A stretch of 64,000 nucleotides of DNA from NCBI RefSeq assembly GCF_015277895.1, contig NZ_CP063815.1, forward strand, positions 434,001 through 498,000. The letters are read 5' to 3'. This document shows, one piece after another, positions 24,055-32,109 of the stretch. Numbering within the stretch: position 1 is the stretch's first letter; each line of letters starts with the position of its first letter. A program made the translations under genes and the position numbers. A model generated the notes under the pieces. The model searched no databases and was not told the origin of the DNA. It saw nothing but the letters and a program-made list of their open reading frames with translations. This stretch comes from Microbacterium abyssi. Its GTDB lineage: Bacteria; Actinomycetota; Actinomycetes; Actinomycetales; Microbacteriaceae.

Positions 24055-25821
24055 CTACGCCCGCAGCGCCTGCACGAGCGTCTTCAGCAGGCCCAGCATC
24101 CCGCCGTTCGCGCGGAACCTGGTGAGACCCTCACTCACGACCGCGCCGGTGCGCGCCGTCACGAACCACGGCGGCTTCGGCAGGATCGTGAAGCGGCCGC
24201 CGCCGTTCACGATCGGCAGTGAGCGGGGGAAGGGTCGGAACGGCCCGTGCAGCACGGAGCGCTCGACGTGGTCGAGCAGCAGCGCGTTGTGCACCACGCC
24301 GATGCCGCTGCCCACGTCCTGCAGGGTGTTGCCGGGGAATGCTCCCCAGGTCAGCGTCGGGGTGATGAACCCGAACGCCGTCCAGGCGTTGACGGCGATC
24401 GACCCGTAGCGCAGTTCGGTGATGGCCCGCTCGAACCCGGTGCCGAGCGCCTTCTGCGTGGCGGGGTCGATCAGCAGATTGGCGCCGAGCGTGCCCTGCA
24501 GCTTCTCGTTCGCGTGGGCGACCGCGGCATCCAGGAACTCCTGCCCTGCGCCGGGCAGAGCGACGACGCCGAGCACCGGGGCGAAGTACTCGGTGTTCTC
24601 CACCGCCGTGGCGTCGCCCTCGGGGTCGATCTCGACGAGCAGCCGATCGCCGAGCACCAGGGCGTCCGGGTAGTCGTCGTTCGCCTGCCGCATCCTGTCG
24701 TCCGAACGCGGGTACCAGATCGGGCGTTCCGGAGCCTTGGCGTAGGCGCGGCGGAGCGCCGCACGGAAGGCATCTGCCTGCGCCCAGTCGGACGACATGA
24801 TCACTACCTGCCCGGCGATGCAGTTGTGCCCGCTGTTCTGCAGCCGCATCGTCGCGATGTGCTCGGCGTGGAAGCGCAGGTCGGCATCCGTCCACTCGCC
24901 GGGCACGACGATGATGGGGGAGACGCCGCCGAGCTCCGCCGTGATCGGCTTCTTCAGAAGCGGCCGGTCCTCTCGGCGCCGGCGCTTCGCGGCAGCGGCA
25001 TCCGGACCGTTCGACGGCCCCCACGCGATCGCGCCGAACGTGGCGGCCGATCCCGTGATGTGCACGTGCGCGAGGCGCTTGTGGCCGGTGAGATATGCCC
25101 CGACGTCGCCGCCGCCGCGGACGATGCGGAGGAAACCGGGCTCGATGAGCGCCGCGAAGGCGTGCTCGAAGAGGGGCACGAGTGCGTCCTGGGTGGGGTT
25201 GACCTTGAGCAGTGCGGTGCGATTGTGCGCGAGCAGTTCGTACAGCACGTCGAGCACCGGGATCGAGGTGACGTTGCCGGCGCCGAGTACGAGCCCCACG
25301 CCACCGGATTCGTGCGGGGTGCGCTGGGCGAGTCCCGCGCTCGCGCGAGCGGCACGGGGAGTCGTGCCGGGTTCGAGCCACACCTCGCCGCTGAATCCGG
25401 ACAGCAGCACCCTGTCGAGGCCCGTCAGCGGAAATGCGTGCACGCGGGTGCGGCCGCCCGGTGCGCGGCCGATGCGGATGCCCTCAAGCGCGTTGCGGCC
25501 CTCGCCGATGCGGGTGAGGGTCTCGGCATACGCGTCGAGCGCGCCGAGGACGCTGTAGGGCCCTGCGAGCCATTCCTCGCCGCGCAGCGGGTGGCTGCCG
25601 CCCAACCCCTTGGAGGCGGATGCCGTGTGCGCCCACTCCTCGACGGATGCCGCCACCGCCGTGCGCACTGCCCGCAGCAGCGTTGCGCGCTGTCCGACGC
25701 TCAGCGCCGTCCAGGTGCGCGATCCGGCCTCGAGGTCGTCGATCGCGGCATCCAGGCGTGCGCGCTCATCGTCGTCGAGGCCTGCGGCGGGGTTCACGGC
25801 GGTCGCTGACGTCATCGGCAT
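24055..25821 (-). CDS. Aldehyde dehydrogenase family protein, long form
   Basis: 588 residues, about 100 longer than usual ALDHs, with an extra N-terminal region and a C-terminal tail. Key features: I-T-G-S-A-A-T-F (NAD-binding serine loop), T-A-E-L-G-G-V-S-P (general-base glutamate) and S-G-H-N-C-I-A-G-Q with nucleophile Cys334; F-A-P-V-L-G-V matches the late conserved loop. It oxidises an aldehyde to an acid with NAD(P); substrate unknown. Located 24 bp downstream of the MFS transporter gene on the same strand, so possibly co-transcribed. Confidence 0.85.
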   Translation of the reverse strand: MPMTSATAVNPAAGLDDDERARLDAAIDDLEAGSRTWTALSVGQRATLLRAVRTAVAASVEEWAHTASASKGLGGSHPLRGEEWLAGPYSVLGALDAYAETLTRIGEGRNALEGIRIGRAPGGRTRVHAFPLTGLDRVLLSGFSGEVWLEPGTTPRAARASAGLAQRTPHESGGVGLVLGAGNVTSIPVLDVLYELLAHNRTALLKVNPTQDALVPLFEHAFAALIEPGFLRIVRGGGDVGAYLTGHKRLAHVHITGSAATFGAIAWGPSNGPDAAAAKRRRREDRPLLKKPITAELGGVSPIIVVPGEWTDADLRFHAEHIATMRLQNSGHNCIAGQVVIMSSDWAQADAFRAALRRAYAKAPERPIWYPRSDDRMRQANDDYPDALVLGDRLLVEIDPEGDATAVENTEYFAPVLGVVALPGAGQEFLDAAVAHANEKLQGTLGANLLIDPATQKALGTGFERAITELRYGSIAVNAWTAFGFITPTLTWGAFPGNTLQDVGSGIGVVHNALLLDHVERSVLHGPFRPFPRSLPIVNGGGRFTILPKPPWFVTARTGAVVSEGLTRFRANGGMLGLLKTLVQALRA

Positions 25822-25845
25822 CTCCTTCGTGCGGGTGCTCCCAGC

Positions 25846-27270
25846 CTAAGCGGACAGCGTCTGGGCGGCGTCAATGTCGCTTCGCCGCAGGCGGTAGCGC
25901 GACAGCGGCAGGATGCTGAGCGCCATCAGCGCGGCGGGCAGGATGCTGAAGCTGAGGACGATGCCGGTGACGGCGGCGTCCGGCTGCACGGTGTCCGCGC
26001 CGGCCACGCTCGAGATATACCCGGTCGCGGCGAGCACGAGCGAGACGGCGGTGGCGCCGAGCGCGAAGCCGACGGTCTCCCCGGCGGTCCAGATGCCGGT
26101 GAACGTCCCCGCTTGTCCGCTTCCGCCGGTGCGCGCGTCGTGCGAGATCACGTCGGGCAGCATCGCCATCGGCAGCGACTGCAGTCCCGCGTACGCGATG
26201 CCGGCGATGGCGACGGATGCGTAGATCCAGACGCCCGGCGTCCACACGGCGGCGGCGATGCTCGCCGAGGCGACCAGGAACAGGATGCTGGCGCCGAGGA
26301 ATGCCCTCTCCTTGCCGGTGCGCCGGGAGATGGCGGTCCAGGCGGGAGTCGCAATGAGCGCCGGCCCGACGAGTGCGACGAACAGGACCTCGACCGCCGC
26401 CTCGTCGCCGAGCACCCAGCGGGCGACGTACTGCGCTCCGGCGAGCATGGTGCCGGTGGCGAGCGCCTGCAGCAGGAAGGCTGCCAGCAGTGCGCGGAAC
26501 GGGGCGCTGCGGCGAAGGGCGCGGAATCCGGAGGCGTACTGCTCGCGCAGCCCCTGAGACTGCATTCCGCGGCCGAGACCGCCGGCATTGCGGCGCGTCT
26601 CATCCGCGGAATGCAACCTCGCGGGGGTGGCATCCCGCGCCGTGCGGCTGGCGATCAGCATCCCGACGCCGATCGCGATGCCTGCGACGACGCCCATCAG
26701 CAGGTAGCCGCTCACGGGATCGCCGGTCGCGCGCCGCAGCATCGGACCGCCCGCGCCGAACAGCAGGATGCTGGCGGTGAGCACGACGACGCGCCAGCCG
26801 AGCAGCCGGGTGCGCTCGTCGTAACCGTCGGTGAGCTCCGCAGGCAGCGCCACGTACGGCACCTGGAAGAGGCTGAACGACGTCGCGGTACCGACGAACG
26901 CCAGCAGCACGCAGATCGCGCCGGCCACCGGTCCCCACGACGGCGGCACCGCGAAGGTGAGGGCGAAGAACACCGGCAGCGTGAGCGCCCCGGCCACCAT
27001 GAAACCTCGTCGCGACCCGGTGCGGGCGAGCTGGCGATCGGATGCCGCGCCGATAAGCGGGTCGATCACGACATCCCACACCTTCGCCGCCGTGACGATG
27101 AGCCCTGCGGCGAGGGCCGCGACGCCGAGATTGTCCGTGAGGAAGTAGGTGAGGACGAGCCCGGGCAGCGTGGCGTAGCCGCCGGTGCCGAGAGAGCCGA
27201 CTGCGTAGGTGGCGATCGTGCGGGCGGACAGACGGGAAGGAGCTCGTTCGGGTCGAGCGTCACTGCTCAT
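25846..27270 (-). CDS. GPH-family (MFS_2) sugar:cation symporter
   Basis: 474 residues with about 12 hydrophobic spans. The motif W-D-V-V-I-D-P-L-I-G-A-A-S-D-R after the second span is the signature of the glycoside-pentoside-hexuronide:cation symporter family. It probably imports or exports a glycoside with protons or sodium. The downstream ALDH gene might process the transported compound, but that link is only positional. Confidence 0.85.
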   Translation of the reverse strand: MSSDARPERAPSRLSARTIATYAVGSLGTGGYATLPGLVLTYFLTDNLGVAALAAGLIVTAAKVWDVVIDPLIGAASDRQLARTGSRRGFMVAGALTLPVFFALTFAVPPSWGPVAGAICVLLAFVGTATSFSLFQVPYVALPAELTDGYDERTRLLGWRVVVLTASILLFGAGGPMLRRATGDPVSGYLLMGVVAGIAIGVGMLIASRTARDATPARLHSADETRRNAGGLGRGMQSQGLREQYASGFRALRRSAPFRALLAAFLLQALATGTMLAGAQYVARWVLGDEAAVEVLFVALVGPALIATPAWTAISRRTGKERAFLGASILFLVASASIAAAVWTPGVWIYASVAIAGIAYAGLQSLPMAMLPDVISHDARTGGSGQAGTFTGIWTAGETVGFALGATAVSLVLAATGYISSVAGADTVQPDAAVTGIVLSFSILPAALMALSILPLSRYRLRRSDIDAAQTLSA

Positions 27271-27310
27271 CGCGCCAGTGTATCGGCGCGGGGGCTCGAC
27301 TCGGGAAGGG

Positions 27311-27574
27311 TCAGATCAACGAGAGCTCGCGCAGCTTGGCGGCGACGTCATCGTTCGACGGCTCGACGTGGTGCGTGGCATCCGGGTAGACGACCACCGG
27401 GATGTTCGTGCGGCCGGAGATCTCCTTCGCGACGTCCGCGGCGGCCGGCTCGTCGACGAGGTTGACATAGGTGTACTCGATGCCGAGCTCGTCGAGCTGC
27501 TTCTTGGTGCGGATGCAGTCGCGGCACCAGTCGGCGCCGAACATGGTGATCGTATCGGGAGCGGTCGAAGTCAT
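27311..27574 (-). CDS. Glutaredoxin-family (mycoredoxin-like) protein
   Basis: 87 residues with the thioredoxin fold: F-G-A-D-W-C-R-D-C-I (active-site CxxC at about 17-20), N-I-P-V-V-V-Y (cis-proline) and a C-terminal helix. The W-C-x-D-C active site and length match actinobacterial mycoredoxin/NrdH-like proteins, which reduce protein or mycothiol mixed disulfides in the cytoplasm. Start ATG 27574; divergent from the glycosyltransferase. Confidence 0.85.
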   Translation of the reverse strand: MTSTAPDTITMFGADWCRDCIRTKKQLDELGIEYTYVNLVDEPAAADVAKEISGRTNIPVVVYPDATHHVEPSNDDVAAKLRELSLI

Positions 27575-27679
27575 ACATCCAGGATATTCGTCCCCAGGTC
27601 GACGGGCTCCGTCCCGTCACACAGCCTCGGCGTGGGACGATGGATGCCGTCGCGCCAGCGAGTACGGAAGGGGACGCAC

Positions 27680-28855
27680 GTGGGCATCGCCGTCACGGTC
27701 ATCGTCCCCACCTTCAACGAGCGTGACAACGTCGCCGAGCTGGTGAAGCGCACTGCGGCCGCGCTCGAAGGGCACGATGCCGAGATCCTGTTCGTCGACG
27801 ACAGCGCCGACGACACCGCGGCCGAGGTCGAACGGATCGCGAAGACCGCGCCGCTGCCCGTGCGAGTGATCCACCGCCGCGCGAACACCGGGGGTCTGGG
27901 CGGCGCCGTCGTCGTCGGCTTCGCGGCAGCGGACGGCGACGTCTGCGTCGTCATGGACGGCGATCTGCAGCATCCGCCCGAGCTGATCCCGACCATGCTC
28001 GATCGCTTCTCGGCCGGTGACGCCGACATCGTCGCGGCGTCGCGCTATGTCGGCGGCGGCGACTCCGCGGGGCTCGGCACCGCAGTGCGCTTCGGCGTCT
28101 CGCGCGTATCGACGTGGGTGACCAGGGCGATGTTCCCCCGGCGGCTGTCCGGCGCGACGGACCCGATGACCGGCTTCTTCCTGGTCGACCGTCGTCGCCT
28201 CGATCTATCCGTGCTGCGCCCGCAGGGGTTCAAGATCCTGCTTGAGATCCTCGCCCGCAGCGACATGCGCATCGCCGAGGTGCCGATGGAATTCTCCGAG
28301 CGGCGCAGCGGCGCCTCGAAGGCCTCGCTGCGCCAGGGAGCGACCTTCATCGCCCACCTCACCCGGCTGCGGTTCGGCAAGATGTCACTGTTCGCGCTCA
28401 TCGGCCTGATCGGGGCGCTGGCCAATCTCGGCATCATGTGGCTGCTGACGACCCTGGGCATGCCGTATGTATGGGCGGCGGTCATCGGCGCCGAGGCCAC
28501 CATCATCGGCAACTTCCTGCTGCAGGAGCGGTTCGTGTTCGGCGACATGCGCGGGGACGCCCGCGGCGTGTGGGCCCGGTTCGCGGCATCCTTCACCTTC
28601 AACAACGTCGAGGCGGCACTGCGGATCCCGATCATGGTGCTCATGGTCGAGACCTGGCACATCTCCAGCGTGCTCGCGACCGCGATCTCGCTGGTGGTCG
28701 CGTTCTTCGCGCGTTTCCTGTTCCACTCGCTGTTCGTGTACGCGCCGCGGCGTGAGCGCGCACGCGCGGAGAAGGGCGGGCCGGCGACCGACACGGCATC
28801 CCAGCGCATCCTCCGCGCGATCGACGCCGAGGCCATGCGCCCCGGCGAGCTCTGA
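27680..28855 (+). CDS. Polyprenol-phosphate glycosyltransferase (GT2) fused to GtrA
   Basis: 391 residues from GTG 27680. GT2 domain (1-225): V-I-V-P-T-F-N-E-R near the start, F-V-D-D-S-A-D-D and V-M-D-G-D-L-Q-H-P (metal-binding D-x-D). C-terminal GtrA domain (about 232-365): four membrane spans with N-F-L-L-Q-E-R-F-V-F. This layout is typical of dolichol-phosphate-mannose-synthase-like enzymes fused to GtrA, which transfer a sugar from NDP-sugar to a lipid carrier and help move it across the membrane for wall glycans or protein glycosylation. Sugar unknown. Confidence 0.88.
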   Translation: MGIAVTVIVPTFNERDNVAELVKRTAAALEGHDAEILFVDDSADDTAAEVERIAKTAPLPVRVIHRRANTGGLGGAVVVGFAAADGDVCVVMDGDLQHPPELIPTMLDRFSAGDADIVAASRYVGGGDSAGLGTAVRFGVSRVSTWVTRAMFPRRLSGATDPMTGFFLVDRRRLDLSVLRPQGFKILLEILARSDMRIAEVPMEFSERRSGASKASLRQGATFIAHLTRLRFGKMSLFALIGLIGALANLGIMWLLTTLGMPYVWAAVIGAEATIIGNFLLQERFVFGDMRGDARGVWARFAASFTFNNVEAALRIPIMVLMVETWHISSVLATAISLVVAFFARFLFHSLFVYAPRRERARAEKGGPATDTASQRILRAIDAEAMRPGEL

Positions 28856-28857
28856 CT

Positions 28858-28969
28858 TCATAAGCGGGTCATAGCTCCCACAGAGAACCGTCCTCAGGAC
28901 GCAGCGGAGCATGACAGACATGAACCGCATTCCCGACCCCACCCCGACTCCCGGCGGACCCGCTTATGA
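28858..28969. repeat. Widely spaced 13-bp perfect inverted repeat
   Basis: TCATAAGCGGGTC (28858-28870) and its exact complement GACCCGCTTATGA (28957-28969), 86 bases apart. The left arm lies just after the glycosyltransferase stop, the right arm inside the next coding region. Confidence 0.5.
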
Positions 28970-29888
28970 GGGTCGCCTGCTCGATCACCCCGACGAGGAG
29001 GTCGTCGATCAGGGCGCACCCTTCGACATCCGCACCCTCATCACCCGCCGCAGTGTATTCAGCCTCGCCGGCCTCGGAATCGGTGCTGCCGTGCTCGCCG
29101 CCTGCACACCGGCCGCGACCGGCACATCCTCGTCCGGTGACGCCTCGTCGGCGCCCGGTCAGGAGATCCCCGATGAAACCGCGGGGCCGTACCCGGGCGA
29201 CGGCTCGAACGGGCCGGACGTGCTCGAGGAGTCGGGCATCGTCCGCCAGGACATCCGCTCCTCGATCGACGGCTCCGCCACCGCGGACGGCGTCCCGCTC
29301 ACGTTCGAGCTCGAGGTGCTCGACATGGCGAACGGCAACGTGCCCTTCGCCGGCGTCGCGGTCTACGCCTGGCACTGCACGGCGCAGGGCGAGTACTCGA
29401 TGTACTCGTCGGGAATCGAGGGTGCGACCTATCTGCGCGGCGTCCAGGTCGCGGATGCCGAGGGCAAGGTCTCGTTCACGTCGATCTTTCCCGGCTGCTA
29501 CTCCGGTCGCTGGCCGCACATCCACTTCGAGGTGTATCCCGACGCGAACTCGATCAGCGACTCCGCGAACGCCATCGCGACCTCGCAGATCGCGCTGCCC
29601 GAGGACACCTGCCGCACGGTCTACGCAGACTCGCGGTACAGCGGGTCGACGGCGAATCTCGCGAACATCACGCTGGACGGCGACAACGTGTTCGGGGACG
29701 ACGGCGGCAGGCTGCAACTGGCGACCGTGACCGGCGACGCGAGCAGCGGATACGCCGCCCGGCTGCAGGTCTTCGTCGACACCACGACGACCCCGTCCGC
29801 GGGTTCCGCCCCGTCCGGCGGCGGTTCCGGAGGTGCTCCCGGAGGTGGCCCCGGCAATGGCGACGCTCCAGGTCCGCCGTCGAGGTGA
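28911..29888 (+). CDS. Exported intradiol-dioxygenase-like lipoprotein
   Basis: 325 residues. A signal near residue 43 has a twin arginine (T-R-R-S-V-F-S-L-A-G), a hydrophobic core and a lipobox-like A-A-C. The central domain is intradiol-dioxygenase-like: V-Y-A-W-H-C, G-C-Y-S-G-R-W-P and the metal site H-I-H-F-E (with the preceding tyrosine). The C-terminal tail is low-complexity G/P/S. Exported members of this family are of unknown substrate in actinobacteria; aromatic ring cleavage should not be assumed. Preceded by a 13-bp inverted repeat. Confidence 0.82.
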   Translation: MTDMNRIPDPTPTPGGPAYEGRLLDHPDEEVVDQGAPFDIRTLITRRSVFSLAGLGIGAAVLAACTPAATGTSSSGDASSAPGQEIPDETAGPYPGDGSNGPDVLEESGIVRQDIRSSIDGSATADGVPLTFELEVLDMANGNVPFAGVAVYAWHCTAQGEYSMYSSGIEGATYLRGVQVADAEGKVSFTSIFPGCYSGRWPHIHFEVYPDANSISDSANAIATSQIALPEDTCRTVYADSRYSGSTANLANITLDGDNVFGDDGGRLQLATVTGDASSGYAARLQVFVDTTTTPSAGSAPSGGGSGGAPGGGPGNGDAPGPPSR

Positions 29889-30073
29889 CACCCGTCGGGG
29901 CTCGTTCCGCCCACTGCTGGTAGACTGATTGTGCAACGTGATGTTTTCGCCGCGATTTCGGCACGCACGTCGCCACTGATCATGGCCGTAAAGGACCGCG
30001 CACACCGACGCGCGCGGCATCCGCCTTCGATCTCGAGAATTCAGGATGTGCTCGCGCGCGTCCGCACACAGCA

Positions 30074-30349
30074 ATGAGCAACACCATGAGCAACACCACC
30101 ACCCATTCATCCATCCTCACCTGGAAACAGGCCGACGACGACGTGCACGTCGCCACCCGCGACGGCGAGTTCGCCGGCTTCGTCGAACTCGACGCCGACG
30201 GCCACGTCGTCCGCGACAACCACGGCGCCGAGCTCGGCTCCTTCGCGACCCTCGCCGATGCCCGTCACGCGCTCGAGGGCTCCACTCAGCGTCGCCCTCG
30301 CTCGTTCGTGCAGACCCTCCGCGGACACCTCAGCCGTACCGGAGTCTGA
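30074..30349 (+). CDS. Small conserved-looking hypothetical protein
   Basis: 91 residues; ATG 30074 or the in-frame ATG 30086. A beta-rich core with D-G-E-F-A-G-F-V-E-L-D, followed by L-G-S-F-A-T-L-A-D-A-R-H-A-L-E and a basic tail. No signal peptide, no recognised family. About 185 bases separate it from the dioxygenase gene; a -10-like TAGACT lies at about 29,930, which would give a leader of roughly 140 bases. It precedes the desaturase gene. Confidence 0.6.
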   Translation: MSNTMSNTTTHSSILTWKQADDDVHVATRDGEFAGFVELDADGHVVRDNHGAELGSFATLADARHALEGSTQRRPRSFVQTLRGHLSRTGV

Positions 30350-30365
30350 CCGGGAGACAGCCCGA

Positions 30366-30387
30366 CGTATACGCGGTGCCGTATACG
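30366..30387. promoter_or_regulatory. Palindromic operator-like site upstream of the desaturase
   Basis: Two CGTATACG boxes (30366-30373 and 30380-30387), each self-complementary, 6 bases apart; the whole 22 bp is close to a palindrome, the layout of a TetR-type operator. Confidence 0.5.
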
Positions 30388-30468
30388 GCCCGAGTTACCC
30401 TTGGACGAAGCGATCGGCAGCTGCCTTTGGCTTCACAGCTCAAGGGCTCCGATCGACAGGAGAGCATC

Positions 30469-31581
30469 ATCTCCACTGCACAGGTCGAACAGACCGCAAG
30501 CACTCTTGGACGCGTACGCCAGACGTACTCCGGCAAGGCCGATTTCCCTCCGATGGCCAAGGCCTACCAGAACGTCTCACAGGTCGTTCGCGAGACGGGA
30601 CTCCTGCAGCGCGCGCCGCGCTTCTACAGCTTCGTCGCCGCCGGCATCGCTCTCGCCCTCGGCGGAGCGGTCACCGGGTTCATCCTTCTCGGTGACAGCT
30701 GGTTCCAGCTCCTCATCGCGGGCGCGCTCGGCATCATCTTCACCCAGATCGCGTTTCTCGCTCATGAGGCCGCGCACCGGCAGATCCTGGCCTCGGGGCC
30801 CGCGAACTTCCGTCTCGCGCGCATTCTCGCCGGTTCCATCGGCATGAGCTATTCGTGGTGGGATTCCAAACACACCAAGCACCACGGCAACCCGAACATG
30901 GTCGGCCGAGACCCCGACATCGAGGTCGACACGATCTCGTTCCTCGAGGAGGATGCTGCGAAGTCACGCGGACTCATCCGCCTGATCACCCGCAAGCAGG
31001 GCTGGCTGTTCTTCCCGCTGCTCACGCTCGAGGGCCTGAACCTGCACTACCTCAGCATCAAGTACCTCCTCACCGAGAAGAAGGTCAAGGGACGGTGGAT
31101 CGAGCTCGGCATCATCGCGCTGCGCTTCGCCATCCTGCTGACCCCGATCTTCCTGTTCCTGCCGCTGGGCATGGCCTTCGCCTTCGTGGGCGTGCAGATG
31201 GCGGTGTTCGGCGTCTACATGGGAGCGTCGTTCGCCCCGAACCACAAGGGCATGCCGATCATCGAACCGGGTGCCCGGCTCGACTTCTTCACGAAGCAGG
31301 TGCGCACCTCACGCAACATCAGCGGGGGCTGGTGGGCGACCTGGCTCATGGGCGGGCTGAACTACCAGGTGGAGCACCACCTGTTCCCGAGCATGCCGCG
31401 TCTGCACCTGTCGAAGGCCCGCGGAATCGTCCGCGACTACTGCGCGTCCAACGACGTTCCCTACACCGAGACCACGCTGATCCGCTCCTACGCGATCGTC
31501 ATCGAGTACCTGAATCGCGTGGGACTCGCGGCGGGCGACCCGTTCGACTGCCCGGCGGTGGCGCAGTTCCAGCGGGCGTAG
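30469..31581 (+). CDS. Membrane fatty-acid desaturase (start probably ATC)
   Basis: 370 residues. Three histidine boxes of acyl-lipid desaturases: H-E-A-A-H, H-T-K-H-H, and Q-V-E-H-H near the C-terminus, with four or more membrane spans between. It introduces a double bond into membrane fatty acids using di-iron and an electron donor. The natural start is a problem: no ATG/GTG/TTG fits; ATC at 30469 follows AGGAG (30458-30462) by six bases and gives M-S-T-A-Q-V-E-Q, a normal-looking N-terminus. In-frame ATG 30553 lacks a ribosome site; GTG 30376 lies in the operator-like palindrome. ATC could be a true rare start or an error for ATG. Confidence 0.85.
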   Translation: MSTAQVEQTASTLGRVRQTYSGKADFPPMAKAYQNVSQVVRETGLLQRAPRFYSFVAAGIALALGGAVTGFILLGDSWFQLLIAGALGIIFTQIAFLAHEAAHRQILASGPANFRLARILAGSIGMSYSWWDSKHTKHHGNPNMVGRDPDIEVDTISFLEEDAAKSRGLIRLITRKQGWLFFPLLTLEGLNLHYLSIKYLLTEKKVKGRWIELGIIALRFAILLTPIFLFLPLGMAFAFVGVQMAVFGVYMGASFAPNHKGMPIIEPGARLDFFTKQVRTSRNISGGWWATWLMGGLNYQVEHHLFPSMPRLHLSKARGIVRDYCASNDVPYTETTLIRSYAIVIEYLNRVGLAAGDPFDCPAVAQFQRA

Positions 31582-31593
31582 CGCCGGGACCGA

Positions 31594-32055
31594 TCAGTCG
31601 TACAGATCGTCCGGCCACGCCTCGGGGAACGTGCCGTCTTCGGCGGCGGTCACCTGCTGCCACGGCGTGATGCCCTCCCAGCCGTTGCCCGTGCTGCGCA
31701 GGAACAGGACCACACTGTCATCCAGCTCGAACTGCGCCATGCTGTCGCTCGAGTCACCGCAACTGCGGGGGAGCGAGACGACGTCGATCGAATCCCCACC
31801 GCCGCCCTTCAGCCACTCGACGACCTCGACGGTCCAGATGTTCGCCGCCATGCCCTCATACTGCGTCGACCCGCTCTGTCCGGTGACCGACCCGAGAGCG
31901 ACTGCGGATGCTTCGGCTGCGGCATCCGCGGGCGTCTCGAAGTACACCCAGTCGATGCAGGACTGGGACGTGACCACGCCAGGCACGCCGCATCCGCTGA
32001 AGGTGACCGCGAGCGCGCCGACGAGAGCGGTGGCGGCGAGTCCCCGGCGGAGCAT
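31594..32055 (-). CDS. Small lipoprotein of unknown function
   Basis: 153 residues from ATG 32055: M-L-R-R-G, hydrophobic core, lipobox F-S-G-C (about residue 22). The mature part resembles a single beta-rich domain with two cysteines (I-D-W... and R-S-C-G-D) and V-V-E-W-L-K-G, a pattern seen in short secreted NTF2- or OB-like proteins, but no family is assigned. Divergent from the amidase gene and convergent with the desaturase. Confidence 0.7.
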   Translation of the reverse strand: MLRRGLAATALVGALAVTFSGCGVPGVVTSQSCIDWVYFETPADAAAEASAVALGSVTGQSGSTQYEGMAANIWTVEVVEWLKGGGGDSIDVVSLPRSCGDSSDSMAQFELDDSVVLFLRSTGNGWEGITPWQQVTAAEDGTFPEAWPDDLYD

Positions 32056-32109
32056 GGGGCGATCATCCCACACGGGCTGGCGCGGCGGAATCAGCCGTAG
32101 GCTCGAAGC

